A DNA stretch of 64,000 nucleotides from Anaeropeptidivorans aminofermentans (GTDB lineage: Bacteria > Bacillota > Clostridia > Lachnospirales > UBA5962): the NCBI RefSeq assembly GCF_940670685.1, contig NZ_OW711693.1:1612001-1676000 (forward strand), written 5' to 3'. The notes beneath the pieces are model-generated. The model searched no databases and had not been told where the DNA came from. It saw nothing but the letters and a program-made list of their open reading frames with translations. Within the stretch, counting starts at the first letter, position 1, and each line of letters starts with the position of its first letter. Of the stretch, positions 45,536 through 55,305 are shown piece after piece. Both the position numbers and the translations under genes were made by a program.

Positions 45536-46735
45536 TTATTCACAGGTTATCAGATAAAGCTTTTCCTGCCTTCTGCTTAAAATTTCTGCGCCATATTCTC
45601 TGATGACTACGTTTTCTTCAACAAGCATGCAGGGAAGGCCGCCGTCCTGAATAACCGTAGGCTCTATGGCATAGGTTTCCATAAGCTGTATTTTTCTTTC
45701 AGCAGCTCTGTTGTCTTGATTTTCTTTCAAAGGCCTTAAGGCTGTTCCGCTGTCGTGGCACTGTCTTCCGATGGGGTGGCCTACGGAATGGCGGACTGTA
45801 GGAAAGCCGCCGTCTTCAATAACCTTTCTTCCCACCGCATCTACTTCATAGCCGCGTTTGCCTGGGCCTATTTCATTGATGGCGGCGGTTATGGCCTTAT
45901 AGGCCGTATGAAAAGCATGCTGGATATCCGTGGGGGGCTCTGTTTCGCCGGGCTTTAGAAAATAAGCTGTACGGGCAATATCTGAAACATAGCCCTCGCT
46001 TCTTACGCTGAAATCCATAATTACAATGTCTCCCGGAATGGTTTTTGTGTCCCCGGGGCTTCTGTGGGCAAGGCCTGCCCGAACAATACAGACGATAGGA
46101 TAGTCGTAAGGCTTTCCAAGGCCGTTTATAACGTCTCTTTTCTTCATGCCCTCAACAAAGAGGTCACCGATTTCTTTTTCGCTCATGCCGCATTTTACTT
46201 TGGTGAAAACCTCATCATAAATATCGTTTGTTATTTGGATACAGCGTCTTAGGCAATCAACTTCTGTTTGGGTTTTTACGGAGCAAAGCTCTCTGATAAT
46301 TTCTTCGCCGCTTACTTCGATTTTTTGAAGCCTGTCTTTTGTAATCAGCTCTTCAAGCATCATATAAAGCCCTACGCTGAGACCGTCCCCGATGGCATCT
46401 TCAAGAGAAAAGTTAAGAGCAAGTTTACCGGGATTTATTTCGTTTAGCTCTTTTAAAAATACTTCTGCCATGCTTGTGTTATAGGTTTTTACTTTAGAAA
46501 AAATCCCGGATTCGTAATACTTTTTCTCATCGGATTTTGATGTAAGCATGATATGCCGGCCGTTTTTATTGAAAAGAGCAGCACCCAGGTGAATGGTATC
46601 CTCGCCGATTAAAAAAGGCAGAATAGGGTCGGAGCCTTCTCTTGAAAATATAAGAAGTGTATCAATATCCCGCTCATTTAAAAGAGATTCCAGCTGCTTT
46701 ATTTTTTCACGGGGAATTACATATTTATCTGTCAT
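45536..46735 (-). CDS. M24 family peptidase, copy 4
   Basis: The product has 399 aa, related to the copy at 43006. Ligands are VIMDFSVRSEGYVSDIART, RHSVGHPIGRQCHDSG, YAIEPTV and VEENVVI. One difference from the other copies is Ser where Gly usually follows DF, and the last acidic motif reads VEEN. It probably has a different peptide preference. An AAGGAAGG site precedes the ATG. Confidence 0.85.
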   Translation of the reverse strand: MTDKYVIPREKIKQLESLLNERDIDTLLIFSREGSDPILPFLIGEDTIHLGAALFNKNGRHIMLTSKSDEKKYYESGIFSKVKTYNTSMAEVFLKELNEINPGKLALNFSLEDAIGDGLSVGLYMMLEELITKDRLQKIEVSGEEIIRELCSVKTQTEVDCLRRCIQITNDIYDEVFTKVKCGMSEKEIGDLFVEGMKKRDVINGLGKPYDYPIVCIVRAGLAHRSPGDTKTIPGDIVIMDFSVRSEGYVSDIARTAYFLKPGETEPPTDIQHAFHTAYKAITAAINEIGPGKRGYEVDAVGRKVIEDGGFPTVRHSVGHPIGRQCHDSGTALRPLKENQDNRAAERKIQLMETYAIEPTVIQDGGLPCMLVEENVVIREYGAEILSRRQEKLYLITCE

Positions 46736-46782
46736 TTTATCCTTCCTTTCTATGTTGAGATGTGAATAAAGAAAATAAACCT

Positions 46783-47265
46783 TTAAAGTTCAATAAATCT
46801 AACATTAAAATCTGATGATACCTTTAGAAGTTTCTTCATAAAGTCTTCTTTGGATCTGCCGGAAAGAAGCAAAACAGAAATATCGATTTCCGTATCGTTT
46901 ATAATACTGCTTCTATGTCCGCCTGCAATCCGCATTATAGTATAAATATCATGGGAAATAAAAAAGGAAAAATCCCTATACAGGGTGTCGTCCTTTCCAC
47001 ATTGAGAAAGGCTCAGGATTTCGGCTTCCTCTTTTGAAGGCAATTTTTCTTCGCTGGAATTTATTATTTCCCATGCTGCCGAGAGGCAGCGATGCATAAT
47101 ACTGCTGGAAAAATAATAAGGGTTTGCGTCAGCAGCTTTTTCCTTATATATTCTAAAGCTTATTTTCTGCCTCGTGGTTTTAAATGCATTTTCCCATTGG
47201 TTAGGAGGAAGCTCTTTTCCGCCTAAATAGGCATAAACAGCTTCTTTAAAAAAACTTTTATCCAT
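46783..47265 (-). CDS. Conserved-looking hypothetical protein (160 aa)
   Basis: I do not recognise this protein. It has 160 aa, is soluble, mixed alpha/beta, with no signal or membrane helix. It starts with ATG behind GGGAG and sits in the operon between dppF (123 bases) and the M24/M20 peptidase genes (47 bases). Central residues FSFFISHDIYTIMRIAGGH and the end (KVSSDFNVRFIEL) look ordered. The context suggests a role in peptide uptake or processing, which is only inference. Confidence 0.7.
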   Translation of the reverse strand: MDKSFFKEAVYAYLGGKELPPNQWENAFKTTRQKISFRIYKEKAADANPYYFSSSIMHRCLSAAWEIINSSEEKLPSKEEAEILSLSQCGKDDTLYRDFSFFISHDIYTIMRIAGGHRSSIINDTEIDISVLLLSGRSKEDFMKKLLKVSSDFNVRFIEL

Positions 47266-47287
47266 AATATGAACTCCCTGTTAAAAT

Positions 47288-47364
47288 ATTGGTGCCCTGT
47301 CCTTTAATAATGCTTTATATCTTTCCCCCAGATATAAAGATATGAAATGAGACAGAGCGCCAAT
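47288..47364 (-). other. Long imperfect hairpin between dppF and the hypothetical gene
   Basis: ATTGGTGCCCTGTC (47288-47301) pairs with GACAGAGCGCCAAT (47351-47364) at 12 of 14 positions, with a second AT-rich hairpin (ATATCTTT/AAAGATAT) inside. There is no T run, so an RNA stabiliser or partial attenuator is more likely than a terminator. Confidence 0.45.
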
Positions 47365-47388
47365 TCCAATATAAGGAGAAAAGGCTTT

Positions 47389-48351
47389 TTACAGCCCGTT
47401 AATCTCCTTTGTAAAGTGGCAGGCAACCTTATGTCCTTCCATAACTTCTGAAAGCTTGGGCTGCTCTTTAAAGCAGATGTCCTTTGCATATAAACAGCGG
47501 GGGGCAAAGCGGCAGCCGGGCTTCGGATTGATAGGGCTTGTAAGCTCACCCTTTAATATGATTCTTTCTTTTTTAGCATTCAGCTTTGCCTTGGGTATGG
47601 CAGATAAAAGAGCTTTCGTATAAGGGTGCAGCTGATTTTTAAAAAGTTCCTTGGAGCCGCAAAGCTCCACCACATTTCCAAGATACATAACGCAGATATC
47701 ATCTGAAATATGCTTTACTACAGAAAGATTATGGGTGATGAAAATATAAGTCAAATCTCTTTCCTTCTGTAAGTCCTGCATCAGATTAAGTATCTGGGCC
47801 TGAATGGAAACATCAAGGGCGGAAACGGGCTCATCGCACACAATAAATCTCGGATTTAAGGCAAGAGAACGGGCGATGCCGATACGCTGGCGTCTTCCGC
47901 CGTCAAGCTCGTGGGGGTAAGAGTCTGCAACCCGTTCGGCAAGGCCTACGGTATCCATCAGCTGGCGGACCATCTGGTCTCTTTCGTCTTTAGAAGAGCA
48001 GGATTTATAGATGTCCATAGGTTCCCCTATAATCTCCGAAACCTTCATACGAGGATTGATGGAAGAGTAGGGGTCTTGAAAAATCATCTGCATATCCTTG
48101 CGCATTTCTTTAAGACCTGCTTTATGAAGGCTTGTAATATCTTTACCGTCAAAAAATATCTGGCCGCCTGTAGGTTCCAGTAAATGGAGTATTACACGGC
48201 CCAGTGTGGATTTTCCGCAGCCGGATTCTCCAACAACGCCAAGGGTTTTTCCTTTTTCCAAAGAAAAGCTTACGCCGTCTACAGCGTGGAGGTTTCCATT
48301 AGGGGTTTTAAAATACTTTTTTAAATCCTTTACTTCAAGTAATGGGGCCAT
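47389..48351 (-). CDS. dppF: Oligopeptide/dipeptide ABC transporter ATPase DppF
   Basis: The product has 320 aa. Walker [10 protein letters not shown], signature in the variant form [17 protein letters not shown], Walker [13 protein letters not shown], and the C-terminal Cys-rich region [14 protein letters not shown] typical of Opp/Dpp ATPases. The ATG directly follows the dppD stop with no gap. Confidence 0.92.
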   Translation of the reverse strand: MAPLLEVKDLKKYFKTPNGNLHAVDGVSFSLEKGKTLGVVGESGCGKSTLGRVILHLLEPTGGQIFFDGKDITSLHKAGLKEMRKDMQMIFQDPYSSINPRMKVSEIIGEPMDIYKSCSSKDERDQMVRQLMDTVGLAERVADSYPHELDGGRRQRIGIARSLALNPRFIVCDEPVSALDVSIQAQILNLMQDLQKERDLTYIFITHNLSVVKHISDDICVMYLGNVVELCGSKELFKNQLHPYTKALLSAIPKAKLNAKKERIILKGELTSPINPKPGCRFAPRCLYAKDICFKEQPKLSEVMEGHKVACHFTKEINGL

Positions 48352-49335
48352 CTATTTTCCCCCTTTCTGCAAGTCTTGAAATAATCTGCATCGAACAATA
48401 TGGGTATCAGATAAATGGGTGTTTTTAAGGCCGGATTTTTCACAGATATCCATTTTATTCGGGCATCTGGGCGCAAAGCTGCACCCTTCGGGAAGGTTTG
48501 AGGGATCCGGCATAAGGCCCATAATAGGTGAAAGTCTTTCTTTATCCTCGTCAAGGTCCGGTATGGAGCCAAAAAGCCCTTTGGTATAGGGGTGGCTTGC
48601 ATTTTCAAATATATCCTCGGCAGTTCCGTATTCAACGACTTCACCGGCATACATGATGGCAACGTTTTCGCATATTTCAGCTACAACTCCAAGGTCATGG
48701 GTGATTAAAAGCATCGATGTATTAAGGTCTGATTTAAGCTTATTCATAAGGTCAAGTACCTGAGCCTGAATTGTAACGTCAAGGGCCGTCGTCGGCTCGT
48801 CTGCTATCAAAAGTTTGGGGCTGCAGGCAAGGGCGATGGCGATTACAACTCTCTGCTTCATTCCGCCAGAAAACTGATGAGGGTATTCTTTATATCTTTC
48901 CCCGGGAATACCTACCAGCTCAAGCATTTCCTTTGCTTTGGCGGCTGCCTCATGAACCGTTATTTTTTCATGGAGCCGTATGACCTCTGCGATTTGTTCC
49001 CCTACGGTAAGTATTGGGTTTAGAGATGTCATAGGGTCTTGAAATATCATGGATATTTTTTTTCCCCTTATTTTTCTCATTTCACTCTGGGATTTTTTAA
49101 GCAGGTCTTCGCCTTCAAAGAAAATTTCTCCTTCGGATATTTCTCCGGGAGGGGTTGCGATAAGCCGCAGAATTCCAAGGGCTGTAGTTGTTTTTCCGGC
49201 GCCTGTTTCTCCGACGAGGCCAAGGGTTTTGCCCTTATATATGGTCAAATCAATTCCGTTAACCGCTTTTACCGTTGCGGAACGTGTTTTATACTGTATT
49301 CTAAGATTTTTTATTTCAAGTATTTTATCGCTCAT
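48352..49335 (-). CDS. dppD: Oligopeptide/dipeptide ABC transporter ATPase DppD
   Basis: The product has 327 aa. Walker [10 protein letters not shown], signature [15 protein letters not shown], Walker [13 protein letters not shown], and the C-terminal [14 protein letters not shown] cluster region. It forms the ATPase dimer with DppF and drives DppBC. It lies 12 bases after dppC. Confidence 0.93.
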   Translation of the reverse strand: MSDKILEIKNLRIQYKTRSATVKAVNGIDLTIYKGKTLGLVGETGAGKTTTALGILRLIATPPGEISEGEIFFEGEDLLKKSQSEMRKIRGKKISMIFQDPMTSLNPILTVGEQIAEVIRLHEKITVHEAAAKAKEMLELVGIPGERYKEYPHQFSGGMKQRVVIAIALACSPKLLIADEPTTALDVTIQAQVLDLMNKLKSDLNTSMLLITHDLGVVAEICENVAIMYAGEVVEYGTAEDIFENASHPYTKGLFGSIPDLDEDKERLSPIMGLMPDPSNLPEGCSFAPRCPNKMDICEKSGLKNTHLSDTHIVRCRLFQDLQKGGK

Positions 49336-49347
49336 ATCACTGTCCCC

Positions 49348-50211
49348 CTAGTCTTTAAGCCTTGGGTCGATGGCATCACGGATACCGTCGCCTACAACAT
49401 TAAGGGCATAAACTGTCATCATAATAAAAATCCCCGGGAAGGTAGCCATATAGGGATGAGTTCTTAAAAAGTCCCTGGCTCCCGAAAGCATAGAACCCCA
49501 TTCAGGTATTGGCGGCTGTATTCCAAGGCCTAAGAAGGAAAGCATAGCACAGGCAAGGATACTGCTGGCAACGCCTAAGGTAGCCTGAACTATAATAGGG
49601 GCCATGGCATTTGGCAAAATGTGCTTTGTTATAATTCTGAAATTGCTTGCGCCTATAGATGTGGCGGCTTCTACGAACTCACTTTCTTTTACCGTAAGCA
49701 TGGAGGCCCTTACAATTCGTGCATATCCGGGAACATTGCCTATGCCTATGGCAATCATCATATTTCTTAATCCCGGCCCCAGTGAGGCAGCAATGGCTAT
49801 AGCCAGAAGCATTCCGGGAACAGCCATGAGAATATCCATAAACCGCATGATAACGCTGTCTATCCGTCCGCCGTAGAATGCCGCAAGGGCACCGAGGGTT
49901 CCGCCGGCAAAAAGCGCAACAGCAACGGCGATCAGGCCCACCTGCAAGGAAATCCGGCTTCCGAATATGACACGACTGAAAATATCTCTGCCGAATTTAT
50001 CTGTGCCAAATAAATGGTCTGGGCTTGGGGACTGCAGTTTTATGGAAATATCTTGCTCATCTATTCCGTAAGGAGCTATAATCGGAGCAAATATAGCGCA
50101 GAGTATCAGAAGGAGAATGACAATCATACCGAAAACAGCCATTTTGTTCCTCAAAAATCTTGAGAAAACCTCAGCCCAAGGGCCTTGGCGTTTAGGAAGC
50201 TTTTTATTCAT
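49348..50211 (-). CDS. dppC: Dipeptide ABC transporter permease DppC
   Basis: The product has 287 aa with a cytoplasmic N-terminus, the OppC-type lead domain (LFGTDKFGRDIFSRVIFGSR), six helices and the EAA loop EAATSIGASNFRII. It overlaps dppB by eight bases and has an AAGGAGG site inside it. Confidence 0.93.
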   Translation of the reverse strand: MNKKLPKRQGPWAEVFSRFLRNKMAVFGMIVILLLILCAIFAPIIAPYGIDEQDISIKLQSPSPDHLFGTDKFGRDIFSRVIFGSRISLQVGLIAVAVALFAGGTLGALAAFYGGRIDSVIMRFMDILMAVPGMLLAIAIAASLGPGLRNMMIAIGIGNVPGYARIVRASMLTVKESEFVEAATSIGASNFRIITKHILPNAMAPIIVQATLGVASSILACAMLSFLGLGIQPPIPEWGSMLSGARDFLRTHPYMATFPGIFIMMTVYALNVVGDGIRDAIDPRLKD

Positions 50212-51172
50212 TGGGCTCGTCCTCCTTCTTGTCGTTCTTATGAGATTTATACTGGGTCTGGAGCCTTGGGTCTATATAGGTATATAAAATATCCACAAGA
50301 AGGTTTACAAAGCTGAACACGATAGCCATAAAAAGTACACTTCCCATAACAACAGGAAAATCTCTTTGCTTGATGGCATCTATGGAATATTTTCCAAGGC
50401 CGGGTATAGCGAATACGGACTCTATCAGTACGGAACCGCCTAAAAGATTGCCAAACTGTATACCGATTATGGTAATAACGGGAATAAGGGCATTTTTAAG
50501 GGCATGCTTTAATATAATGATTCTTTCGGACTGGCCTTTGGCTCTTGCAGTCCTTATGTAGTCCTGTCTTACGACTTCAAGCATGCTGGAACGGGTCATA
50601 CGCATGATGCTGGCAGCGCCGCCTGTGCCTAAGGTGATGGCGGGAAGCACCCAGTATTGCCAGCCATAAGAACCGGAAGCGGGAAGCACCTTCAGATTTA
50701 TAACAAATAGAAGAATGAGCATCAGCCCAAGCCAGAAAGAGGGCATGGAAACGCCGATTAAGGAAAGGGCTGTCGCAAGATTATCAAATATGGAATATTG
50801 CCTTGTTGCCGCTATGATGCCGCAGACCACACCTATGATGATGGAAATCGTAACCCCCAGCACCGCAAGCCTTGCAGTATTTGGGAAGCGTTCCAAGATT
50901 TCACTTACAACGGTTTTTCTCGTAACATAAGAGTTTCCGAAATCAAACCTTGTAACAATACCCCCTACATAATCAAAAAACCTTTCAAAGAAAGGCTTGT
51001 TAAGCCCAAGTTCTTCTTTGAGCTTTAATACGTCTTCAGGCTTGGCATTTTCTCCAAGAATCTGCTGAACAGGGTCCCCGGGAGTAAAATACATGAGCGT
51101 AAAGACGATAAGTGTTATGCCAAGAAGAACGGGTATCATCTGAAGCAGTCTTTTTATAATGTATCTTAACAT
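50204..51172 (-). CDS. dppB: Dipeptide ABC transporter permease DppB
   Basis: The product has 322 aa. MLRYIIKRLLQMIPVLLGIT and FTPGDPVQQILG are the typical DppB/OppB start; the EAA loop is YIRTARAKGQSERIIILKHA. Six helices. The C-terminal tail is highly charged (KSHKNDKKEDEPNE). It lies 453 bases after the binding-protein gene. Confidence 0.93.
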   Translation of the reverse strand: MLRYIIKRLLQMIPVLLGITLIVFTLMYFTPGDPVQQILGENAKPEDVLKLKEELGLNKPFFERFFDYVGGIVTRFDFGNSYVTRKTVVSEILERFPNTARLAVLGVTISIIIGVVCGIIAATRQYSIFDNLATALSLIGVSMPSFWLGLMLILLFVINLKVLPASGSYGWQYWVLPAITLGTGGAASIMRMTRSSMLEVVRQDYIRTARAKGQSERIIILKHALKNALIPVITIIGIQFGNLLGGSVLIESVFAIPGLGKYSIDAIKQRDFPVVMGSVLFMAIVFSFVNLLVDILYTYIDPRLQTQYKSHKNDKKEDEPNE

Positions 51173-51625
51173 GTTTTTTTCTCACCTCTGATTTATAGTT
51201 GATTTGCCGCAAGAACTAAAACAATAGCGGTAAATAAACAAGGTATAGCAAATTTTAAATTAAACAGTAACAAAACGGTAATTCACGCAGAATCAAAAAT
51301 GTACAGTTTCCGAAGAAAATCTGTGTTTTTAAGCCCGTTAGCAAATAAGTTTTTATTACTTCTTTGTAGGAAGTTTACTGGTATGGTATTAAAATGAAAA
51401 ATTACAGATAAAAATAAAATGATTTTAATTGGGCGAGGGATTTTTAAAACTCCCTCGCCGCTATGTTTGGGTTTACTCCTGATTTTGATATCTGATTTTT
51501 GCCTGCTTATATGAATCAGGCATTTATAAAACTTCAAAACATGCCTGAAAGTTTACGAGGTGAAGCAGAACAAATTTTAATGCAGTTCTTTAAATAATCA
51601 AAATGAAAGCAAACTTAAAGGAATA
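51173..51625. other. Gap between dppA and dppB with a repeat and a stable hairpin
   Basis: The gap carries a diverged family-1 element (51244-51383) and a hairpin GGCGAGGGA (51432-51440) with TCCCTCGCC (51451-51459). Without a T run the hairpin probably protects the 3' end of the binding-protein message, giving more binding protein than permease. No gene was seen. Confidence 0.55.
51244..51383. repeat. Diverged family-1 MITE-like element, copy C
   Basis: It starts TATAGCAAATTTTAAATTAA and ends near GTAGGAAGTTTACTGGTA. The outer 25-30 bases and the GTTTTTATTAC segment align with copies A and B; the middle differs and the terminal repeats have mismatches. About 140 bases. Confidence 0.6.
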
Positions 51626-53203
51626 TTAATCATTAAAAGTAATGGTATTAAATTCATATCTTCCTGAAGGAGGAGATACAAGGCCGTCTATATTGCTTCT
51701 TACGGCTGCCACTTCTTCAGAGTTATAAAGGAATATCCAAGGAGCTTCCTCTACGATGATTTCCTGAGCTTTGTTATAGGCTTCCTGACGTGCCGCCTGA
51801 TCAGGGTTTTTCCTTCCGATTTCAAGAAGTTCGTCAACTTCTGTATTTTCATATCTTGCCGTATTAGACCATGAGGGCATTCCCGTGTGGAAGGTTTCAT
51901 ATAAACCATAGTCGGCGTCACCTGTATTGGTGGTCCAGCCGAGAACATACATCTGTATCTCGCCGTTTATAATTCTGTCAAGGTAAGTTGCGTTTTCAAG
52001 GGTTATTACTTCAACTTCTATGCCAGCTTTACTTAACTGGTTCTGAAGCATTTCAGCAATATCTACATGAACAGCCTTATCGCTTGTGGTAAGGGTTACT
52101 TTTATTCCGTCGGGATATCCGGCTTCTGCAAGAAGAGCTTTTGCTTTTTCACTGTCTTGTTCATATTGCTTAAGGTTTGGGTTATATCCCCAGATAGCAG
52201 GTGATATAGGACCGTCTGCAACAGAACCCATGCCGCTGTAAACGGCTTCAACGATAGAGTATTTATCAACAGCATAGCTAAAAGCCTGACGAACCTTAAC
52301 ATTATTGAAAGGCTCTGCTGCACAATTAAATCCGATAAAGTTATTGCCGAAACCTGCTGTACGAAGGAGTTTAACATCGTCATTATCTTCAAGAAGGGAA
52401 ATATCACTTGCGGCTACCTGAAGAGAAACATCAACGCCGCCGGATTCTATTTCTATTGTACGGCTTGAGGATTCGGAAATAATACGCATGGTGAGATTAT
52501 CAAAGGAAGGTACAGTGCCCCAGTAATCTTTATAGGTGGTATATTCAACACGGTCGCCTCTGTACCATTCTTTGAACATGAAGGGGCCTGTTCCTACAGG
52601 ATTTTCCGCAAATGCATCAGCTCCCATTTCTTCTACGGTTTCTTTGTCCACTACATAAAGGAATGCAAGCTGTGTAAGCTGAGCGCCACAGGGCTCTGTA
52701 AGCTTCAGCTCTATATTGTACACATCGACAGCCTTTGAATTTTCAAAATCGATGGCCCAAACCATCCAGTTGCCAAATTCGCTGTCAAAGGCCCGTTTTA
52801 AAGTATACATAACGTCATCGGCATTGAAATCATTTCCATTATGGAATTTTACGCCTTCTCTAAGTTTTAGATTAATGCTTGTTTCGTCAACGATTTCCCA
52901 TGACTCAACAAGGCCCGGAATAACCGCTTGGTTTTCATCCTGCCTTAAAAGGGTGTCATAAATAAGATGTTTAAATCTTGTGGAGTCTCCGTCGTTAGCA
53001 CCGTGAGCATCAAGGCTTTTGGGCTCTGCTCCTGTTGCGATAACAAGAGTATCCTTTCCGGCGGTACTTTCATTGTTTTCGCTTCCGGAAGCTTCTTTTC
53101 CGGAAGGTGCATTGTTATTTGAAGCATTCGGTGAACACGCTCCAAACACCAATGATGTAACAAGGAGCGCACCAAGAATTTTGGTTAACTTTTTCTTCAT
53201 CAT
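51626..53203 (-). CDS. dppA: Peptide ABC transporter substrate-binding lipoprotein DppA-like
   Basis: The product has about 525 aa from the ATG at 53203 (MMKKKLTKILGALL), which follows GGAGG; an upstream in-frame ATG lacks a site. The lipobox is VFGAC, then a Ser/Asn/Glu-rich linker. The SBP family-5 body shows EPKSLDAHGANDGDS, the GTGPFMFKEW motif and the C-terminal VEEAPWIFLYN. It binds di- or oligopeptides outside the membrane for DppBCDF. Confidence 0.93.
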   Translation of the reverse strand: MMKKKLTKILGALLVTSLVFGACSPNASNNNAPSGKEASGSENNESTAGKDTLVIATGAEPKSLDAHGANDGDSTRFKHLIYDTLLRQDENQAVIPGLVESWEIVDETSINLKLREGVKFHNGNDFNADDVMYTLKRAFDSEFGNWMVWAIDFENSKAVDVYNIELKLTEPCGAQLTQLAFLYVVDKETVEEMGADAFAENPVGTGPFMFKEWYRGDRVEYTTYKDYWGTVPSFDNLTMRIISESSSRTIEIESGGVDVSLQVAASDISLLEDNDDVKLLRTAGFGNNFIGFNCAAEPFNNVKVRQAFSYAVDKYSIVEAVYSGMGSVADGPISPAIWGYNPNLKQYEQDSEKAKALLAEAGYPDGIKVTLTTSDKAVHVDIAEMLQNQLSKAGIEVEVITLENATYLDRIINGEIQMYVLGWTTNTGDADYGLYETFHTGMPSWSNTARYENTEVDELLEIGRKNPDQAARQEAYNKAQEIIVEEAPWIFLYNSEEVAAVRSNIDGLVSPPSGRYEFNTITFND

Positions 53204-53366
53204 TTTTCCTCCGTTTCTTATATTCATATATTGAATTTAAAGAATGCCTGCTTTTAACATATAGTTAATAAAGATGAAAAGATGTTTGTAACTATAGAGA
53301 GACGCTCCCTTAAAAAACTATTTATAAGCTTGCGTTTCTGTTATTTTTTAACTTCGCTTAGAACAA

Positions 53367-54551
53367 TTAAATTTTATTAATCAGAGAAAGTCCTTTCTCA
53401 AGCCTGTTAAGTCCTTCTTCAAGTATTTTTCGGCTTGTGGCAAAGCAGATTCTGATATGACCTTCTGCTCCCGGGCCAAAGAATTTCGCAGTGCCTGGAA
53501 CTACGGCAAGACCGGCGTTTTCCGTCATAAAATCTGCAAATTCTTGACTTTTAAGGCCTGTCTTTGTTATATCGGGAAAAATAAGATAAGTTGCCTGGGG
53601 TTTTGTACAGCTTATGCCTTTCATATTATTGAGTCTCTCATAAGCGTAGTCACGGTTTTTCGTGAGGTGGGCTATAAATTCCTCTACATAGGGATAGCCT
53701 TCTCTTAAACAGGCAATGCCTGCTATCTGGCTTATGGAAGCGATTCCGCCGGCAGTAGTCATAACATGAGATACTTCAACTATTTTGTCGAAAACCTGTT
53801 GGTCATGACAATAAATACAGCCTATTCTTAAACCCGCTACACCAAAGCTTTTAGAAAAACCGAATACAGAAATGATTTTTTTATTTCTTTCAGGGGATAA
53901 GGATAAAATGCTTTTGAAGGGTTTTTCGCTGTAAACGATATCAGACCATATTTCATCATTCATAATCCATATATTGTGTTTTTCAGCGATTTTGAGAATA
54001 TGGTCAAGGTCCTCTTCCGTATAAACCGTTCCCCATGGATTATGAGGATTGCAAAGACCAATCATTTTTGTTTTCGGTGTTATGTAGTCTTCAAGCGTTG
54101 ATAAATCAATTTTATTATCTTTTATGACTGCTGGGAAAAGTACAGTTTCAGCCCCGGCAGCTAAGGCCGCCTGTCCGAATAAATAATCGACGGGATCGAA
54201 TATAAGCATTTCATCTCCAGGCTCTAAAACTGCCTGAGCGGCAATATACATTCCTCTAGCGGCGGAATCAATAGGAAGAACCCATTCAGGATTTACATGC
54301 TCATTTTTTCTGGTGTTTAAAGATTTGGCAATTTCTTCACGAAATTCCGGAAGCCCCAGCTTAGGCGTATAGGATAAATACCCTCCGTCAAGGTAATCCT
54401 TCATAGCCTTTATTATCTGCGGAGCCACAGGAAAGTCGGGGTCTGCCGCAGTAAGAGGAATAACTCCTTCTTGAACTTCTGCCCAGCGGTAATTAAATGC
54501 GCGTTTTTTTAAAATATCAAGATTTACGGCGCTGTCTTCAAAATGCCCCAT
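53367..54551 (-). CDS. PatB/MalY-type PLP aminotransferase/C-S lyase
   Basis: The product has 394 aa. The PLP lysine is in FGFSKSFGVAGLRIG, and other fold-type I signs are LCNPHNPWGTVYTEEDL and MNDEIWSDIVY. The MalY/PatB group cleaves cystathionine and other S-cysteine conjugates; some act as aminotransferases. It sits between ridA and the peptide transporter operon. RidA removes enamine/imine products such as those PLP lyases release, so the two genes fit together. An AAGGAGG site precedes the ATG. Confidence 0.9.
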   Translation of the reverse strand: MGHFEDSAVNLDILKKRAFNYRWAEVQEGVIPLTAADPDFPVAPQIIKAMKDYLDGGYLSYTPKLGLPEFREEIAKSLNTRKNEHVNPEWVLPIDSAARGMYIAAQAVLEPGDEMLIFDPVDYLFGQAALAAGAETVLFPAVIKDNKIDLSTLEDYITPKTKMIGLCNPHNPWGTVYTEEDLDHILKIAEKHNIWIMNDEIWSDIVYSEKPFKSILSLSPERNKKIISVFGFSKSFGVAGLRIGCIYCHDQQVFDKIVEVSHVMTTAGGIASISQIAGIACLREGYPYVEEFIAHLTKNRDYAYERLNNMKGISCTKPQATYLIFPDITKTGLKSQEFADFMTENAGLAVVPGTAKFFGPGAEGHIRICFATSRKILEEGLNRLEKGLSLINKI

Positions 54552-54682
54552 TTTTTTCCTCCTTGTTCGTATAGCGAAAGACTTGAATCTTCCGCTCGTT
54601 TATTTCAGCATATATTAAAAAGCCTTAAATAATAAACAAGGCCTAATAAAATTTTAAAATAGGTATCTAAATAATTATGAAA

Positions 54683-55057
54683 TTAAACGGCTGCGATTAC
54701 TTCTATTTCTATTTGGGCATTTTTAGGAAGAGCGGCTACCTGAAAACATGCTCTTGCAGGAGGCTCATTTGTAAAAAATTCTCCATAAGCTTCGTTTACT
54801 TCCCCAAAAACGCCGAGGTCTGTTAAAAGGATTGTCGTTTTAACAATTTTATCAAGACCGCTGCCTGCTGCTTTTAATATTTCGCTTACATTGTTCATCA
54901 CTATTTTTGTCTGCTCTGTTATTGTTCCTGTAGATAAATTTCCGCTTTCATCTATAGGCAATTGGCCGGAAACAAAAATAAGTCCGCCTGTTTTTATAGC
55001 CTGTGAATAAGGTCCTATGGCGGCAGGTGCTTTTGATGTAGAAATTACTTCTTTCAT
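54683..55057 (-). CDS. ridA: RidA family reactive-intermediate deaminase
   Basis: The product has 124 aa, the full length of the YjgF/YER057c/UK114 family. The start ISTSKAPAAIGPYSQAIK and the end PPARACFQVAALPKNAQIEI contain the conserved Arg that binds the imine carboxylate. It hydrolyses 2-aminoacrylate-type enamines. It is transcribed with the PatB-like gene 131 bases downstream. Confidence 0.94.
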   Translation of the reverse strand: MKEVISTSKAPAAIGPYSQAIKTGGLIFVSGQLPIDESGNLSTGTITEQTKIVMNNVSEILKAAGSGLDKIVKTTILLTDLGVFGEVNEAYGEFFTNEPPARACFQVAALPKNAQIEIEVIAAV

Positions 55058-55093
55058 GAAACAATCATCCCTTCGATATAAAATTAAAAAAAT

Positions 55094-55129
55094 TTGGGTC
55101 GACTTAAAATAAATAGACCAATTTAAGTC
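55094..55129. promoter_or_regulatory. Operator-like inverted repeats before ridA
   Basis: Two overlapping inverted repeats, GACTTAAA (55101-55108) with TTTAAGTC (55122-55129) and TTGGGTC with GACCAA, lie about 40-70 bases upstream of the ridA start. They could bind the GntR/FCD regulator encoded next to it (inference). Confidence 0.45.
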
Positions 55130-55260
55130 AAATATATCAGATGATTAATTCATTGTCAACATAATTATAATGATAAAATAGGAAACGCTGTTTCTATAGA
55201 GGAATGTTTAAAGAGGTGAGGGAAGGATATAAAACAAGTGAATCGTTAAATCAATAAAAA

Positions 55261-55301
55261 AGCCCGGATTATAGAATACTCTATAATTTGGGCCTTTTTT
55301 T
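55261..55301. terminator. Bidirectional terminator
   Basis: The stem GCCCGGATTATAG pairs with CTATAATTTGGGC (two G-U type pairs depending on strand), with an A6 tract before and T7 after. It follows the GntR-family gene on the minus strand. Confidence 0.85.
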
Positions 55302-55305
55302 GGTT

